NCBI RefSeq assembly: GCF_004341235.1
Contig: NZ_SLUP01000005.1
Coordinates: 337,849 to 401,848 of the forward strand
Source: Mariniflexile fucanivorans
Lineage (GTDB): Bacteria; Bacteroidota; Bacteroidia; Flavobacteriales; Flavobacteriaceae
DNA length: 64,000 bases
Reading direction: 5' to 3'
The position numbers were made by a program, and so were the translations under genes. Shown here piece after piece: positions 18,898 through 27,694 of the stretch; positions within the stretch are counted from its first letter, which is position 1; each line of letters begins with the position of its first letter. The notes beneath the pieces were generated by a model that saw only the letters and a program-made list of their open reading frames with translations, was not told the origin of the DNA and searched no databases.

Positions 18898-19638
18898 ATG
18901 GATTTAAAGGAAACAGTACAAAGCAAAAATTTACCCAAACACATTGCAATCATTATGGATGGCAATGGTCGTTGGGCAAAACAACAGGGCATGATGCGTG
19001 CTTTTGGTCATGAAAATGGCACAAAATCCGTCAAACAAACCGTAGAAGCTTGCGCTGAACTTGGAGTTGAAAACTTAACACTTTATGCTTTTTCAACCGA
19101 AAATTGGAATCGCCCAAAATTAGAAGTCCAAACACTTATGAAACTTCTAGTTTCTTCGCTGAAAAAAGAAATTAAAACACTTCAAGACAATAATATAAAA
19201 CTAGCAGCCATAGGCAATTTAGGCACTTTACCTAAAAAAGTTTATAAGGAACTTCACGAAGTAATAGACCAAACAAAAAACAATACTCGAATGACTTTAA
19301 CCCTAGCTTTAAGCTACGGCTCACGTGAAGAATTGCTAAATACTGTTAAAGAGATTAGTCTTAAAGTTAAAAATAATATAATTTCGCTCGAAAAAATTGA
19401 TGAATCAATTATAAATGAGCATCTTTACACGCGAAATTTACCAGACGTAGATTTGCTTATTAGAACCAGTGGCGAACAACGTATAAGCAACTTTTTACTT
19501 TGGCAAATAGCTTATGCCGAATTGTATTTTACTAGCGTATTATGGCCAGATTTTACAAAACAGCATCTGTATGAAGCTATTATTGAATATCAAAAAAGAG
19601 AACGACGATTTGGGAAAACAAGTGAACAACTTAGCTAA
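18898..19638 (+). CDS. uppS: Isoprenyl transferase (undecaprenyl diphosphate synthase)
   Basis: The 246-residue cis-prenyltransferase carries IAIIMDGNGRWAKQQG (catalytic Asp and diphosphate-binding motif, about 17-32), FSTENWNRP, and the C-terminal LLIRTSGEQRISNFLLWQ block. It extends farnesyl diphosphate with isopentenyl diphosphates to the C55 carrier used for peptidoglycan and O-antigen. It follows porG with one base between stop and start and overlaps the likely GTG start of bamA by 17 nt, so the three genes form a tight operon. Confidence 0.96.
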   Translation: MDLKETVQSKNLPKHIAIIMDGNGRWAKQQGMMRAFGHENGTKSVKQTVEACAELGVENLTLYAFSTENWNRPKLEVQTLMKLLVSSLKKEIKTLQDNNIKLAAIGNLGTLPKKVYKELHEVIDQTKNNTRMTLTLALSYGSREELLNTVKEISLKVKNNIISLEKIDESIINEHLYTRNLPDVDLLIRTSGEQRISNFLLWQIAYAELYFTSVLWPDFTKQHLYEAIIEYQKRERRFGKTSEQLS

Positions 19639-22192
19639 TATTTTATCTTTGACAACATTTTTAAAACATTGTAGTGCTGTGTTACTTTTAGTAAGCAGCA
19701 TGAGTATTCAAGCGCAGGAATTACCATATAGCAACGGTAAAAAATACATTTTAGGAGAAGTTTCAGTTTCTGGAAACACCTCATTTAGCGAGCAAACCAT
19801 TGTAACCTACTCCGGTTTAAGCAAAGGAAAGGAAATGTCCATTCCTGGTGAAGATATTGGCGATGCCATTAAAAAACTTTGGAACTCCAAATTATTTAGT
19901 GATATCGAGATTTACATTACCAAAATAGAAGGTAATGTTGCTTATTTAGAAATCAGATTATCCGACCTGCCACAACTTTACGAATTGAAAATTAATGGTG
20001 TAAAAAAAGGCAAACACGAAGGTATTATTAAAGACACCAAATTAAATAAAGGTGTAAAAGTTACCGAAAACCTACTCACAACCACAAAAAACTTCCTAAA
20101 TAAAAAATATAAAAAAGAAGGTTTTTTAAACTCTAAAGTACACATAAATACTATTGAAGTTAAAGATTCTACGCCAACAGCCCGAGTTAATATGGTTCTT
20201 AATATTGATAAAGGTGAAAAAGTAAAAATAAAAGACATTGTGTTTAATGGCAACGAAGTATTAAGTGATAAATACCTTCGTAAAAGTATGAAAGGCACTA
20301 AAAAAATCAATCGTCTTCGTATTTTAAAACGTTCTAAATTTATTGACTCCTCTTATCAAGCAGATTTGGGCCATATTGTTGAAAAATACAAAGAGAATGG
20401 TTATAGAGATGCGCGTATTTTATCGGATAGTATTATTTATAATGATGATAAAACCATCTCCTTGAAAATAGGAGTTAGTGAAGGTACTCAATACTCCTTT
20501 GGCGACATTTCATTTATTGGAAACACCGTTTACACAAACGAGCAGTTAACCAGAATGTTACGCATTAGAAAAGGCGATACCTACAATGGTGTTTTGCTAC
20601 AAAAGCGTATTGCAGATAATACGAAACCAGATGCAGATGATATAACTAACCTATATCAAAACAGCGGTTATTTGTTTTCCAGCATTAACCCAGTTGAAGT
20701 TAACGCAACCAACAATGTTATCGATATGGAAATTAGAATATCAGAAGGTAAACCTGCATATTTTAACAACGTATCCATAGTTGGTAACGACAAAACGAAC
20801 GACCACGTTATATATCGAGAAATTAGAACCCGTCCTGGTCAACTATATAGCAAAGCTAATGTGGTACGTACCGTTAGGGAACTTGGTCAATTAGGATTCT
20901 TCGATGCTCAAGAAATATCACCTAACTTTAACAATCCAAATCCAAACGAGGGTACTATAGACATGGAATACTCGGTTAAAGAAACGGGGTCTAGCCAAAT
21001 TGAGTTACAAGGTGGTTATGGTGGCGGTGGCTTTATAGGTACTTTAGGGTTGTCCTTCAATAACTTCTCTATTAAAGACATCTTCAAAAAAGATGCCTAC
21101 AAGCCTATCCCAATGGGAGACGGTCAAAAATTAGCATTACGCTTACAAGCTAGCCGTTTTTATCAAACCTATAGTTTTTCATTTTCCGAACCTTGGTTAG
21201 GTGGCAAACGCCCTGTACAATTTTCAACATCTATATCACATACTAAGCAGTTTTTATATGATTACACAACTGGAAATGCTGATAAATCTAAAAGCTTCAA
21301 CATTACAGGTATTACCTTTGGTTTAGCAAAGCGTTTACAAGTACCTGATGATTTCTTTGTATTATCACAAGCCATTAGTTATCAACGTTACGATTTAAAT
21401 AATTATAACACTGGCTTATTTACTTTCGGTGATGGGTATGCAAATAACTTATCATATACAGTTGGTTTAAGTAGAGATAATACTAACATTGATCCCATTT
21501 ATCCAACAGGAGGTTCAAAATTTGGTGTTACTGCAAAACTATCCATTCCTTATTCATTATTTGATGGTGTAGATTACTCACAATTAAAAGAGGATAGAGA
21601 ACAAGCTGTTACAGATCAGGATGCTACAGAACTAGCTAAGATTGATCAGGAACGTTACAAATGGTTGGAATTCTACAAAGTAAACTTTAAAGGCGAATGG
21701 TACACTCAAATCACCAAAGATTTGGTATTAAGACCAAGTACAGAATTCGGTTTTCTAGGCGCCTATAATAATGACAGAGGCGTCATACCTTTTGAACGTT
21801 TCTATTTAGGTGGTGATGGTTTAGGTACTTATAGTTTAGATGGTAGAGAAGCGATTGCACTACGTGGTTACCCTAACCAATCATTATCTGATAACGATGG
21901 TGGCACTATTTACAATAAATTTTCATTGGAATTACGCTACCCTATTACATTAAAAGCATCTGCAAAAATTTACGCATTAGGCTTTTTAGAAGGTGGTGCA
22001 TCCTATAATAACTTTAGAGACTATAATCCTTTTGAAATTAAACGCTCTGCAGGTTTAGGGATTCGCATCTTTATGCCAGCATTCGGTTTATTAGGAATTG
22101 ACTTTGGTCATGGGTTCGATCCTTTAGAATCATTAGGTGAAACCAAAGCTCATGGATGGGAAACACACTTCATAATTGGACAACAATTTTAA
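19622..22192 (+). CDS. bamA: Outer membrane protein assembly factor BamA
   Basis: I choose the GTG at 19622, which gives MNNLANILSLTTFLKHCSAV, a proper signal peptide ending SIQAQ, and 856 residues. An ATG at 19571 is possible but lies deeper in uppS. POTRA domains follow from about residue 35 to 430 (for example LGEVSVSGNTSFSEQTIVTY and FNNVSIVGNDKTNDHVIYRE). The 16-stranded barrel then contains the Omp85 signature-like loop ALRGYPNQSL and ends in a C-terminal Phe (FIIGQQF). BamA folds and inserts beta-barrel proteins in the outer membrane. The two downstream OmpH/Skp-like genes supply periplasmic chaperones for the same task. Confidence 0.93.
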   Translation: MNNLANILSLTTFLKHCSAVLLLVSSMSIQAQELPYSNGKKYILGEVSVSGNTSFSEQTIVTYSGLSKGKEMSIPGEDIGDAIKKLWNSKLFSDIEIYITKIEGNVAYLEIRLSDLPQLYELKINGVKKGKHEGIIKDTKLNKGVKVTENLLTTTKNFLNKKYKKEGFLNSKVHINTIEVKDSTPTARVNMVLNIDKGEKVKIKDIVFNGNEVLSDKYLRKSMKGTKKINRLRILKRSKFIDSSYQADLGHIVEKYKENGYRDARILSDSIIYNDDKTISLKIGVSEGTQYSFGDISFIGNTVYTNEQLTRMLRIRKGDTYNGVLLQKRIADNTKPDADDITNLYQNSGYLFSSINPVEVNATNNVIDMEIRISEGKPAYFNNVSIVGNDKTNDHVIYREIRTRPGQLYSKANVVRTVRELGQLGFFDAQEISPNFNNPNPNEGTIDMEYSVKETGSSQIELQGGYGGGGFIGTLGLSFNNFSIKDIFKKDAYKPIPMGDGQKLALRLQASRFYQTYSFSFSEPWLGGKRPVQFSTSISHTKQFLYDYTTGNADKSKSFNITGITFGLAKRLQVPDDFFVLSQAISYQRYDLNNYNTGLFTFGDGYANNLSYTVGLSRDNTNIDPIYPTGGSKFGVTAKLSIPYSLFDGVDYSQLKEDREQAVTDQDATELAKIDQERYKWLEFYKVNFKGEWYTQITKDLVLRPSTEFGFLGAYNNDRGVIPFERFYLGGDGLGTYSLDGREAIALRGYPNQSLSDNDGGTIYNKFSLELRYPITLKASAKIYALGFLEGGASYNNFRDYNPFEIKRSAGLGIRIFMPAFGLLGIDFGHGFDPLESLGETKAHGWETHFIIGQQF

Positions 22193-22271
22193 TTTGGCAC
22201 GATTTTTTCTAATAACACTTTGATGATTTAAATGCCAAATAAAATTTTTGAAATTATATTTCGTTATTTTT

Positions 22272-22369
22272 GAAATGAGCAAGCTAAAATTTTTATTTAA
22301 TCTGAAAATGTTTAATTTGCGAGTTGCATCTGACCATTGAAAAAATAATAAAATTAATCAGATGAAAAT
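22272..22369 (+). repeat. Copy 1 of a ~95-nt degenerate direct repeat upstream of ompH
   Basis: The segment starts GAAATGAGC and ends CAGATGAAAA, and contains GTTGCATCTG followed 26 nt later by CAGATG. The same order of motifs recurs at 22457-22550, where it contains the real ompH start codon. Copy 1 encodes only a 21-codon frame (ATGAGC...TGA). The rest of this 351-nt gap between bamA and ompH holds no supported gene. Confidence 0.6.
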
Positions 22370-22456
22370 ATAATTCAAAAAAGTGACAGAAGCATGAAAA
22401 TTATCTGTCGATTTTTAGAATTTAAAACCAATTAGATATTAAAAACAGACACACAT

Positions 22457-22550
22457 GAAATGAGCATAACGGGAGTTTCAAAAATTATAGAAATATTTTT
22501 ATGCGAATTGCATCTGTCAGATAAAAACAATAAACACAACCAGATGAAAA
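22457..22550 (+). repeat. Copy 2 of the degenerate direct repeat, overlapping the ompH start
   Basis: It has the same outline as copy 1: GAAATGAGC, then TGCGAATTGCATCTG, an A-rich stretch and CAGATGAAAA. The last ATG (22544) is the ompH start. CATCTG and CAGATG could pair and place the start codon in the 3' arm of a hairpin. Confidence 0.6.
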
Positions 22551-23563
22551 ATAACGTTCTTTATTTACTGACATTAGTTTTTATGGCAACCTCTTTTTCG
22601 GTGAATGCGCAACGTGGTTCAAGAATAGGATATATTGACACCGAGTTTATTTTAGAGAATATTCCAGAATACCAAGAAGCTACAGCGCAATTAAATGAAA
22701 AAGCTGATAAATGGAAAAAAGATATTGATGCCCAATTAAGTACCATAGAACAAAAACGAAAAGACTTAAGCAACGAAAAAGCTCTTTTAACAGCAGAACT
22801 TATTAATGAACGCGAAGAAGACATTTCTTTTGAAGAAAAGGAGATTTTAGATTATCAGCAAAAACGCTTTGGACCTAATGGCGATTTGTTCATTCAGAAA
22901 AAACAATTAATGCAGCCTATTCAAGACCAAATTTTTGCAGCGGTTCAAGATATGGCGGCAACAAAACAGTACGATTTTATTTTTGATAAATCATCGGATG
23001 CTGTCATGTTATATTCGGCAAAACAATTTGATTTAAGCGATCAAATAATACGAAGCATCACAAGAAGTGCAAAACGTACCCAAGCGGAAACAAAAGCTGA
23101 ACGTAAAGCCGCTGAAGGTGAAGAATTAGTACCAGAAATTAATTATGAACTGGAAGCACGTGAAAAAGAATTAGAAGAGAAAAAAGCAGAACGCGAAAGT
23201 GCTGTTGAAAAACGCCGACAAGAAATTTTAGATGCTCGTGCAGCAAAAGTAAAAGAATCCGAAGAAAAGCGTCAAAAAATATTGGAAGAACGTGAAAAAG
23301 CAAAACAAGATAAGTTAGACGAAAGAAAAACAACTAATGATTCTGAAGTAAAAGCAGAAGAAACAGCAAAAACTGTTGAAACAAAAGCGGGAGCAACAGA
23401 AGAAACAGTTGAAGAAACCAAAACCCAAGCACAACTTATTGAAGAAAATAGACAAAAAAAATTAGCTGAAAGAGAAGCTAGAAAAAAAGAATTGGAAGAC
23501 AGAAAAAAGAAAATTCTTGAAGAACGTCAAAAAGCAAAAGACAGTATAAATAACAACAGATAA
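22544..23563 (+). CDS. OmpH/Skp family periplasmic chaperone with long charged coiled-coil tail
   Basis: The ATG at 22544 gives a clean signal peptide (MKNNVLYLLTLVFMATSFSV, then NAQ) and 339 residues; an upstream in-frame ATG at 22460 would bury the signal. Residues about 25-180 are OmpH/Skp-like (IGYIDTEFILENIPEYQEAT, then a helical arm and FDFIFDKSSDAVMLY-type ending). The C-terminal ~160 residues are extremely Glu/Lys/Arg rich with heptad-like repeats such as EERQKAKDS and KKILEE, a long coiled coil absent from ordinary Skp. Skp trimers hold unfolded outer-membrane proteins; the tail may extend the tentacles or bind another partner. It is next to a normal-sized paralogue. Confidence 0.88.
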   Translation: MKNNVLYLLTLVFMATSFSVNAQRGSRIGYIDTEFILENIPEYQEATAQLNEKADKWKKDIDAQLSTIEQKRKDLSNEKALLTAELINEREEDISFEEKEILDYQQKRFGPNGDLFIQKKQLMQPIQDQIFAAVQDMAATKQYDFIFDKSSDAVMLYSAKQFDLSDQIIRSITRSAKRTQAETKAERKAAEGEELVPEINYELEAREKELEEKKAERESAVEKRRQEILDARAAKVKESEEKRQKILEEREKAKQDKLDERKTTNDSEVKAEETAKTVETKAGATEETVEETKTQAQLIEENRQKKLAEREARKKELEDRKKKILEERQKAKDSINNNR

Positions 23564-23594
23564 ACAATTTATAACACATTAACACTATTTAAAA

Positions 23595-24101
23595 ATGAAA
23601 CAAATTAAAACCCTATTATTAGCAACTGCATTATGTATTGGAACAGTAAGTTTCTCTAACGCTCAAGGCAAAATTGCTCATATAAATACGCAAGAATTAA
23701 TTACGGCTATGCCAGAGATGAAAGAAGCACAAAAGCAACTTGAAACTTTAAGCAAAACCTACCAAACAGACATTCAAAGTTCTATTACCGAGTTTCAAAC
23801 GTTATTAAAACAATACGAAGCTGAAGCCGCTACTAAAACAGAAGATGAGAACGCAAAAAGAGGTCAAGAAATTCAAGAAAAACAACAACGTATTCAACAA
23901 TTTCAAGCAGATGCTCAAAAAGATTTACAGAAAAAAGAATTGGATTTGTTACAACCTATTACAGAAAAAGCAAAAGCTGCTATTTTAAAAGTAGGTAGAG
24001 CACAAGGTTTTGATTATGTATTGGATGCCTCTCAAGGTGTTACTATTTTAGCGGATGGTAAAAACTTATTGGACGACGTTAAAAAAGAATTAGGTATCTA
24101 A
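23595..24101 (+). CDS. OmpH/Skp family periplasmic chaperone
   Basis: The 168-residue protein has a signal peptide (MKQIKTLLLATALCIGTVSF, then SNAQ) and a complete OmpH/Skp domain. It starts KIAHINTQELITAMPEMKEA, has long helices rich in Gln/Lys/Glu and ends GFDYVLDASQGVTILADGKN. It is the usual length for Skp. It lies 31 nt after the larger paralogue and ends before a strong terminator, so both are in the bamA-associated unit and probably escort barrel proteins through the periplasm. Confidence 0.92.
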   Translation: MKQIKTLLLATALCIGTVSFSNAQGKIAHINTQELITAMPEMKEAQKQLETLSKTYQTDIQSSITEFQTLLKQYEAEAATKTEDENAKRGQEIQEKQQRIQQFQADAQKDLQKKELDLLQPITEKAKAAILKVGRAQGFDYVLDASQGVTILADGKNLLDDVKKELGI

Positions 24102-24183
24102 TATCTAAATGAAATTTTAAAAGAGCAAAAAATCCAAATTCCATAAATGAGCAAGCATTGGGAATTAAAAAAATAAAATTACT

Positions 24184-24216
24184 AAAAGCTGTCTTATACA
24201 AGACAGCTTTTTTATT
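24184..24216 (+). terminator. Rho-independent terminator after the second ompH
   Basis: Arms AAAGCTGTCTT (24185-24195) and AAGACAGCTTT (24200-24210) pair perfectly around ATAC and run into TTTTTTATTTTTG. Confidence 0.88.
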
Positions 24217-24230
24217 TTTGTTACATGTCC

Positions 24231-24250
24231 GTTCGAGCGCAGTCGAGAAC
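24231..24250. repeat. Dispersed intergenic repeat of a kind I recall from Flavobacteriaceae
   Basis: The 20-mer GTTCGAGCGCAGTCGAGAAC is GC-rich relative to its surroundings. It looks like an intergenic element I recall from several Flavobacteriaceae genomes. Only one copy is in the window, so its repetitive nature rests on memory. Confidence 0.35.
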
Positions 24251-24318
24251 TTAATGATTTTAAATTTATAAAAACATCTCGATAACGTACAATGTTACAA
24301 AAAATCAGTATTTAACCT

Positions 24319-25098
24319 ATGAGCAAACAACCTATTGGCATATTCGATTCTGGTGTTGGTGGCACTTCTATTTGGAAAGAAATCAACTTGCTTTTACCAA
24401 ATGAAAACACCATTTATTTAGCCGATAGCGCCAATGCGCCATATGGTTTAAAAACCAAGGAAACCATTATTAATTTAAGTATTAAAAATGTTGAACACCT
24501 TATTAACCAAGGTTGTAAAATTATTGTAGTAGCTTGTAACACCGCCACTACTAATGCCATTCATGTACTTAGAGAATCTTATAACATTCCCATCATAGGC
24601 ATAGAACCTGCCATAAAACCTGCGGCGCTTAACACACAAACTAAAGCTATAGGTATTTTGGCTACAAAAGGAACACTATCCAGTGAGTTATTTCATAAAA
24701 CAACCAACCTATTCGCCAACAACACTAACATTATTGAACGCATTGGTGAAGGCATTGTAGAACTTATTGAAAGTGGCCAATTGCATACCGAAGCCATGAA
24801 AGATTTGCTGAAAATCTATTTACAACCCATGATTGACGCTAATATCGATTACTTAGTTTTGGGTTGCACACATTACCCCTATTTAATGCCTTTATTAGTT
24901 GAATTACTTCCAAACAATGTGAAGATTATAGATTCTGGTGAAGCTGTAGCACGCCAAACTAAAGTGATTTTAGAAAAACACCATTTATTAAACACCCAAA
25001 TAGCAAAAGGAAATTATCAATTTTTTACTAACGGAAAGACCGAAGTTTTGGCATCACTTTTAGATAATAAATTTGAGGTTGAATATTTGAATTTTTAA
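24319..25098 (+). CDS. murI: Glutamate racemase
   Basis: The 259-residue enzyme starts MSKQPIGIFDSGVGGTSIWK, with the catalytic Cys motif VVACNTATTNA (about residue 70-80) and the second Cys motif VLGCTHYPYLMP (about 185-196). These two cysteines abstract and return the alpha proton that converts L- to D-glutamate for peptidoglycan. It lies after the bamA-ompH block, a conserved order in Bacteroidetes, but is separated by a terminator and so has its own promoter somewhere in 24217-24318. The 254 nt after it up to the SDR gene hold no supported gene; a small GAATATC/GATATTC hairpin is at 25135-25152. Confidence 0.96.
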   Translation: MSKQPIGIFDSGVGGTSIWKEINLLLPNENTIYLADSANAPYGLKTKETIINLSIKNVEHLINQGCKIIVVACNTATTNAIHVLRESYNIPIIGIEPAIKPAALNTQTKAIGILATKGTLSSELFHKTTNLFANNTNIIERIGEGIVELIESGQLHTEAMKDLLKIYLQPMIDANIDYLVLGCTHYPYLMPLLVELLPNNVKIIDSGEAVARQTKVILEKHHLLNTQIAKGNYQFFTNGKTEVLASLLDNKFEVEYLNF

Positions 25099-25352
25099 TT
25101 GAACCCTGCCTCTGCGTAGGGATTAATGCCGTTCGAATATCTGTTGATATTCTTAACCCTTTTAAAACTTTGAAATAATGCACTTGATTAGAAATTAAAT
25201 TAGTCAGGTTACCAAGCCCCATTTTATTCTAAAGTTAAGAATATCTAAATCCTTTCTCCTTATCGTAAAAAACCCCTAAATTTGTTTACTTCCGAGTGTG
25301 TTTCATTTAAACGAAATCCTACTCATTTCTAATAATTTCAATAAAAACGAAT

Positions 25353-26072
25353 ATGAATCATTTAAAAAATAAAAAAGCCATTATTACTGGTGGTAGTCGC
25401 GGTTTAGGAAAGGCAACTGCCATAGCTTTTGCAAAAGAAGGCATTGATGTTGCTATAACAGGTAGAAACGAAGCCGTTTTAAAGGAAACCGTCTCTGAAT
25501 TAAAGGCTTTTGGAATTAAAGCTACCTATGCCGTTTTTGATGTTGGTAATTATGAAGAAGTAAAAACAGGTATTCATACCATTATAAAAACGCTGGGTTC
25601 TGTGGATATTTTAGTTAACAATGCAGGTATTGCGGCTTTTGGGACGTTTAATGACATGGAAGTGAGCCAATGGAGCCAGATTATTCAAACCAATGTGATG
25701 GGTATGTATTATGTGACTAAAGAGGTGCTTCCGTACTTGATAAATCAAAATGAAGGCGATATTATTAACGTGGCTTCTACCGCAGGGTTGAGCGGAAATG
25801 CATCGACTTCGGCCTATTCGGCTTCAAAATTTGCTGTTATTGGGATGTCGGAATCACTCATGAAAGAAGTGCGTAAAAACAATATTAGAGTTTGTACTTT
25901 AACACCAAGCACTATTGTGTCTGATATGTCGATTGACTTAGGTATTGCCAAAGAAGGGACAGAAGATAGTGTTTTACAACCCGAAGATTTTGCTGAATTA
26001 ATTGTTGCTGGATTAAAATTACCAAGAAGAGCCATGTTAAAAAGCGCTGCTTTATGGTCTACAAATCCTTAA
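25353..26072 (+). CDS. SDR family oxidoreductase (3-ketoacyl-ACP reductase-like)
   Basis: The 239-residue protein is a classical short-chain dehydrogenase. It has the Rossmann motif TGGSRGLGKATAIAF (about 11-25), NNAG at about 90, the catalytic Ser in VASTAGLSGN and the YSASK Tyr/Lys pair at about 156-160. It uses NAD(P)H to reduce a ketone or oxidise an alcohol. The family resembles FabG, but the lack of fatty-acid genes nearby argues against naming it fabG. It stands alone, followed by 236 nt with a dispersed repeat. Confidence 0.88.
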   Translation: MNHLKNKKAIITGGSRGLGKATAIAFAKEGIDVAITGRNEAVLKETVSELKAFGIKATYAVFDVGNYEEVKTGIHTIIKTLGSVDILVNNAGIAAFGTFNDMEVSQWSQIIQTNVMGMYYVTKEVLPYLINQNEGDIINVASTAGLSGNASTSAYSASKFAVIGMSESLMKEVRKNNIRVCTLTPSTIVSDMSIDLGIAKEGTEDSVLQPEDFAELIVAGLKLPRRAMLKSAALWSTNP

Positions 26073-26234
26073 TTTATAAATACTGAACTTAGAGGATGGC
26101 TGCTTTAGGAATTACGCATTGGTTTATATTTTAAATTAATGAATTCGTGAATTTTTCACATTTGAAGCGGTATCCTTTTGTTTTTCTTTATGGCTGAAAT
26201 GACCTTCGGTATAAACTAAAATTTAGATAGTGGC

Positions 26235-26252
26235 TTCCTGCCTTCACAGGAA
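26235..26252. repeat. Short inverted repeat resembling a dispersed genomic element
   Basis: TTCCTG (26235-26240) and CAGGAA (26247-26252) flank CCTTCA, followed by TGAC. The string closely resembles 'TTCCTGCCTTCGCAGGAATG', a dispersed element I recall from many bacterial genomes. The rest of 26073-26308 shows nothing I can assign. Confidence 0.4.
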
Positions 26253-26308
26253 TGACAAAAAAAAGATTAAGCCGAAGGCGCGACCCGATGGGGTAACGCC
26301 CAAATTAT

Positions 26309-27682
26309 TTAAAAACCTAGAATAAGTTTGGCTATTAAAAAGTACATTAAAATACCAAACACATCGTTACTGGTGGTAATGAATGGCCCTGTAGCAACGG
26401 CGGCATCGATACCGCGTTTATCTAAAAATATGGGGATGAAGGTACCTATTAATGCTGCCATAATGATGACTGAAATTAGGGCGACGCATATGGTTAAAGA
26501 TTCTAAATAGGTGGTTTGGAATACAAAATGACTGATGAGTAAAACGATGCATGCAATGGCGAGACCGTTTACTAAACCCAACAAAAACTCTTTAAAAAGT
26601 CTGCTTAAAACATTTCCATCAATGGAATCGTTTGCCAAACCTTGTACTACGATGGCTGATGATTGTACACCTACGTTTCCTGCGGTTGCTTGAATAAGCG
26701 GAATGAACATTAACAATGCCGGAAATTTTAACATGGCATCGCTAAATCCGTTAATGATACTTGCGGCTCCAATACCTCCAAACATACCTATTAATAACCA
26801 TGGTAAACGCGCTTTGGTGAGTTCCCAAATGCTATCATCGGCCTCTACATCGGCGGTGATACCTGCGGCCAATTGGTAATCTTTTTCCGCCTCTTCTTTC
26901 ATGACGTCCACAATGTCGTCAATGGTAATTCTACCTAAAAGTATTTGATTGTCATCTACTACTGGAATGGCTTCCAAATCGTATTTCTGCATGATTCTGG
27001 CAACATCTTCGGCATCGTCGTGTACGTTTACAGAATCAACACTAGAGTTGGATATTTCGGCTATTTTTTGGTCGCTTTTTGCAACAATAAGATCTTTTAA
27101 TGATAGGCGGCCGACTAATTTATTTTTTTTATCGACCACATAAATGGAATGCACACGGGTTACTTCTTTGGCTTGTCCTCGAATACGGCGCAAACACCCT
27201 GCAACAGTCCAGGTTTCATACACCTTAACTAGTTCTTTTGCCATAAGTCCACCCGCAGTATCTTCATGATAAGCTAGTAATTCTTCAATTTCAGCCTGAT
27301 GTTCTTTATCTTCAATATGCGAAATAACTTCGCGTTTTCTGTCTTCTGGTAATTCTGAAATGATATCGGCAGCATCATCGGTATCTAACTCGCCAATTTC
27401 GTCTGCGATTTCTTTTGAAGATAAGTTTCTTAATACTTTTTCTCGATTATCTTCATCGAGCTCCATTAAGATATCGGCAGTAGTCTCTGAATCTAAGAGT
27501 TTGATGATATAGATAGCCTCATCTAAATCTAATTCATCTAGAATTTCGGCAATATCGGCGTGGTGAAAGTCTTTTAAAAGTTTTTGAAGCGCTTTGTTAT
27601 CCCGTGCTTCAATAAGACGTTCAACCTGACTGATTAATTCATCGGTTAGTTCAAATTGTATGTTTTCTATTTCTTCAGACAA
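26309..27682 (-). CDS. mgtE: Magnesium transporter MgtE
   Basis: The 457-residue protein has an N-terminal MgtE-N helical domain rich in acidic residues (about 5-130, e.g. FHHADIAEILDELDLDEAIY). A CBS pair at about 135-260 follows (YHEDTAGGLMAKELVKVYET, AIPVVDDNQILLGRITIDDI). A five-helix channel domain completes it, including PLIQATAGNVGVQSSAIVVQ and PFITTSNDVFGILMYFL, where the conserved Asp binds Mg2+. MgtE is a dimeric Mg2+ channel closed by Mg2+ bound at the cytosolic domains. The start is a TTG (27682); an in-frame TAA lies close upstream and the first ATG would remove much of the N domain. It follows rsmA after 12 nt on the same strand. Confidence 0.95.
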   Translation of the reverse strand: MSEEIENIQFELTDELISQVERLIEARDNKALQKLLKDFHHADIAEILDELDLDEAIYIIKLLDSETTADILMELDEDNREKVLRNLSSKEIADEIGELDTDDAADIISELPEDRKREVISHIEDKEHQAEIEELLAYHEDTAGGLMAKELVKVYETWTVAGCLRRIRGQAKEVTRVHSIYVVDKKNKLVGRLSLKDLIVAKSDQKIAEISNSSVDSVNVHDDAEDVARIMQKYDLEAIPVVDDNQILLGRITIDDIVDVMKEEAEKDYQLAAGITADVEADDSIWELTKARLPWLLIGMFGGIGAASIINGFSDAMLKFPALLMFIPLIQATAGNVGVQSSAIVVQGLANDSIDGNVLSRLFKEFLLGLVNGLAIACIVLLISHFVFQTTYLESLTICVALISVIIMAALIGTFIPIFLDKRGIDAAVATGPFITTSNDVFGILMYFLIAKLILGF

Positions 27683-27694
27683 AGTGTGCGATGT

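Noticed and set aside
19514..19621. Longer BamA start inside uppS
   Set aside because: The extra 36 residues are translated from the uppS C-terminus in another frame and precede a proper signal peptide that begins at the GTG at 19622.
22440..22460. Another copy of the GTCTGTTT promoter half
   Set aside because: AAACAGAC occurs here, but the TGTCAGKATT partner is missing and there is no minus-strand gene downstream.
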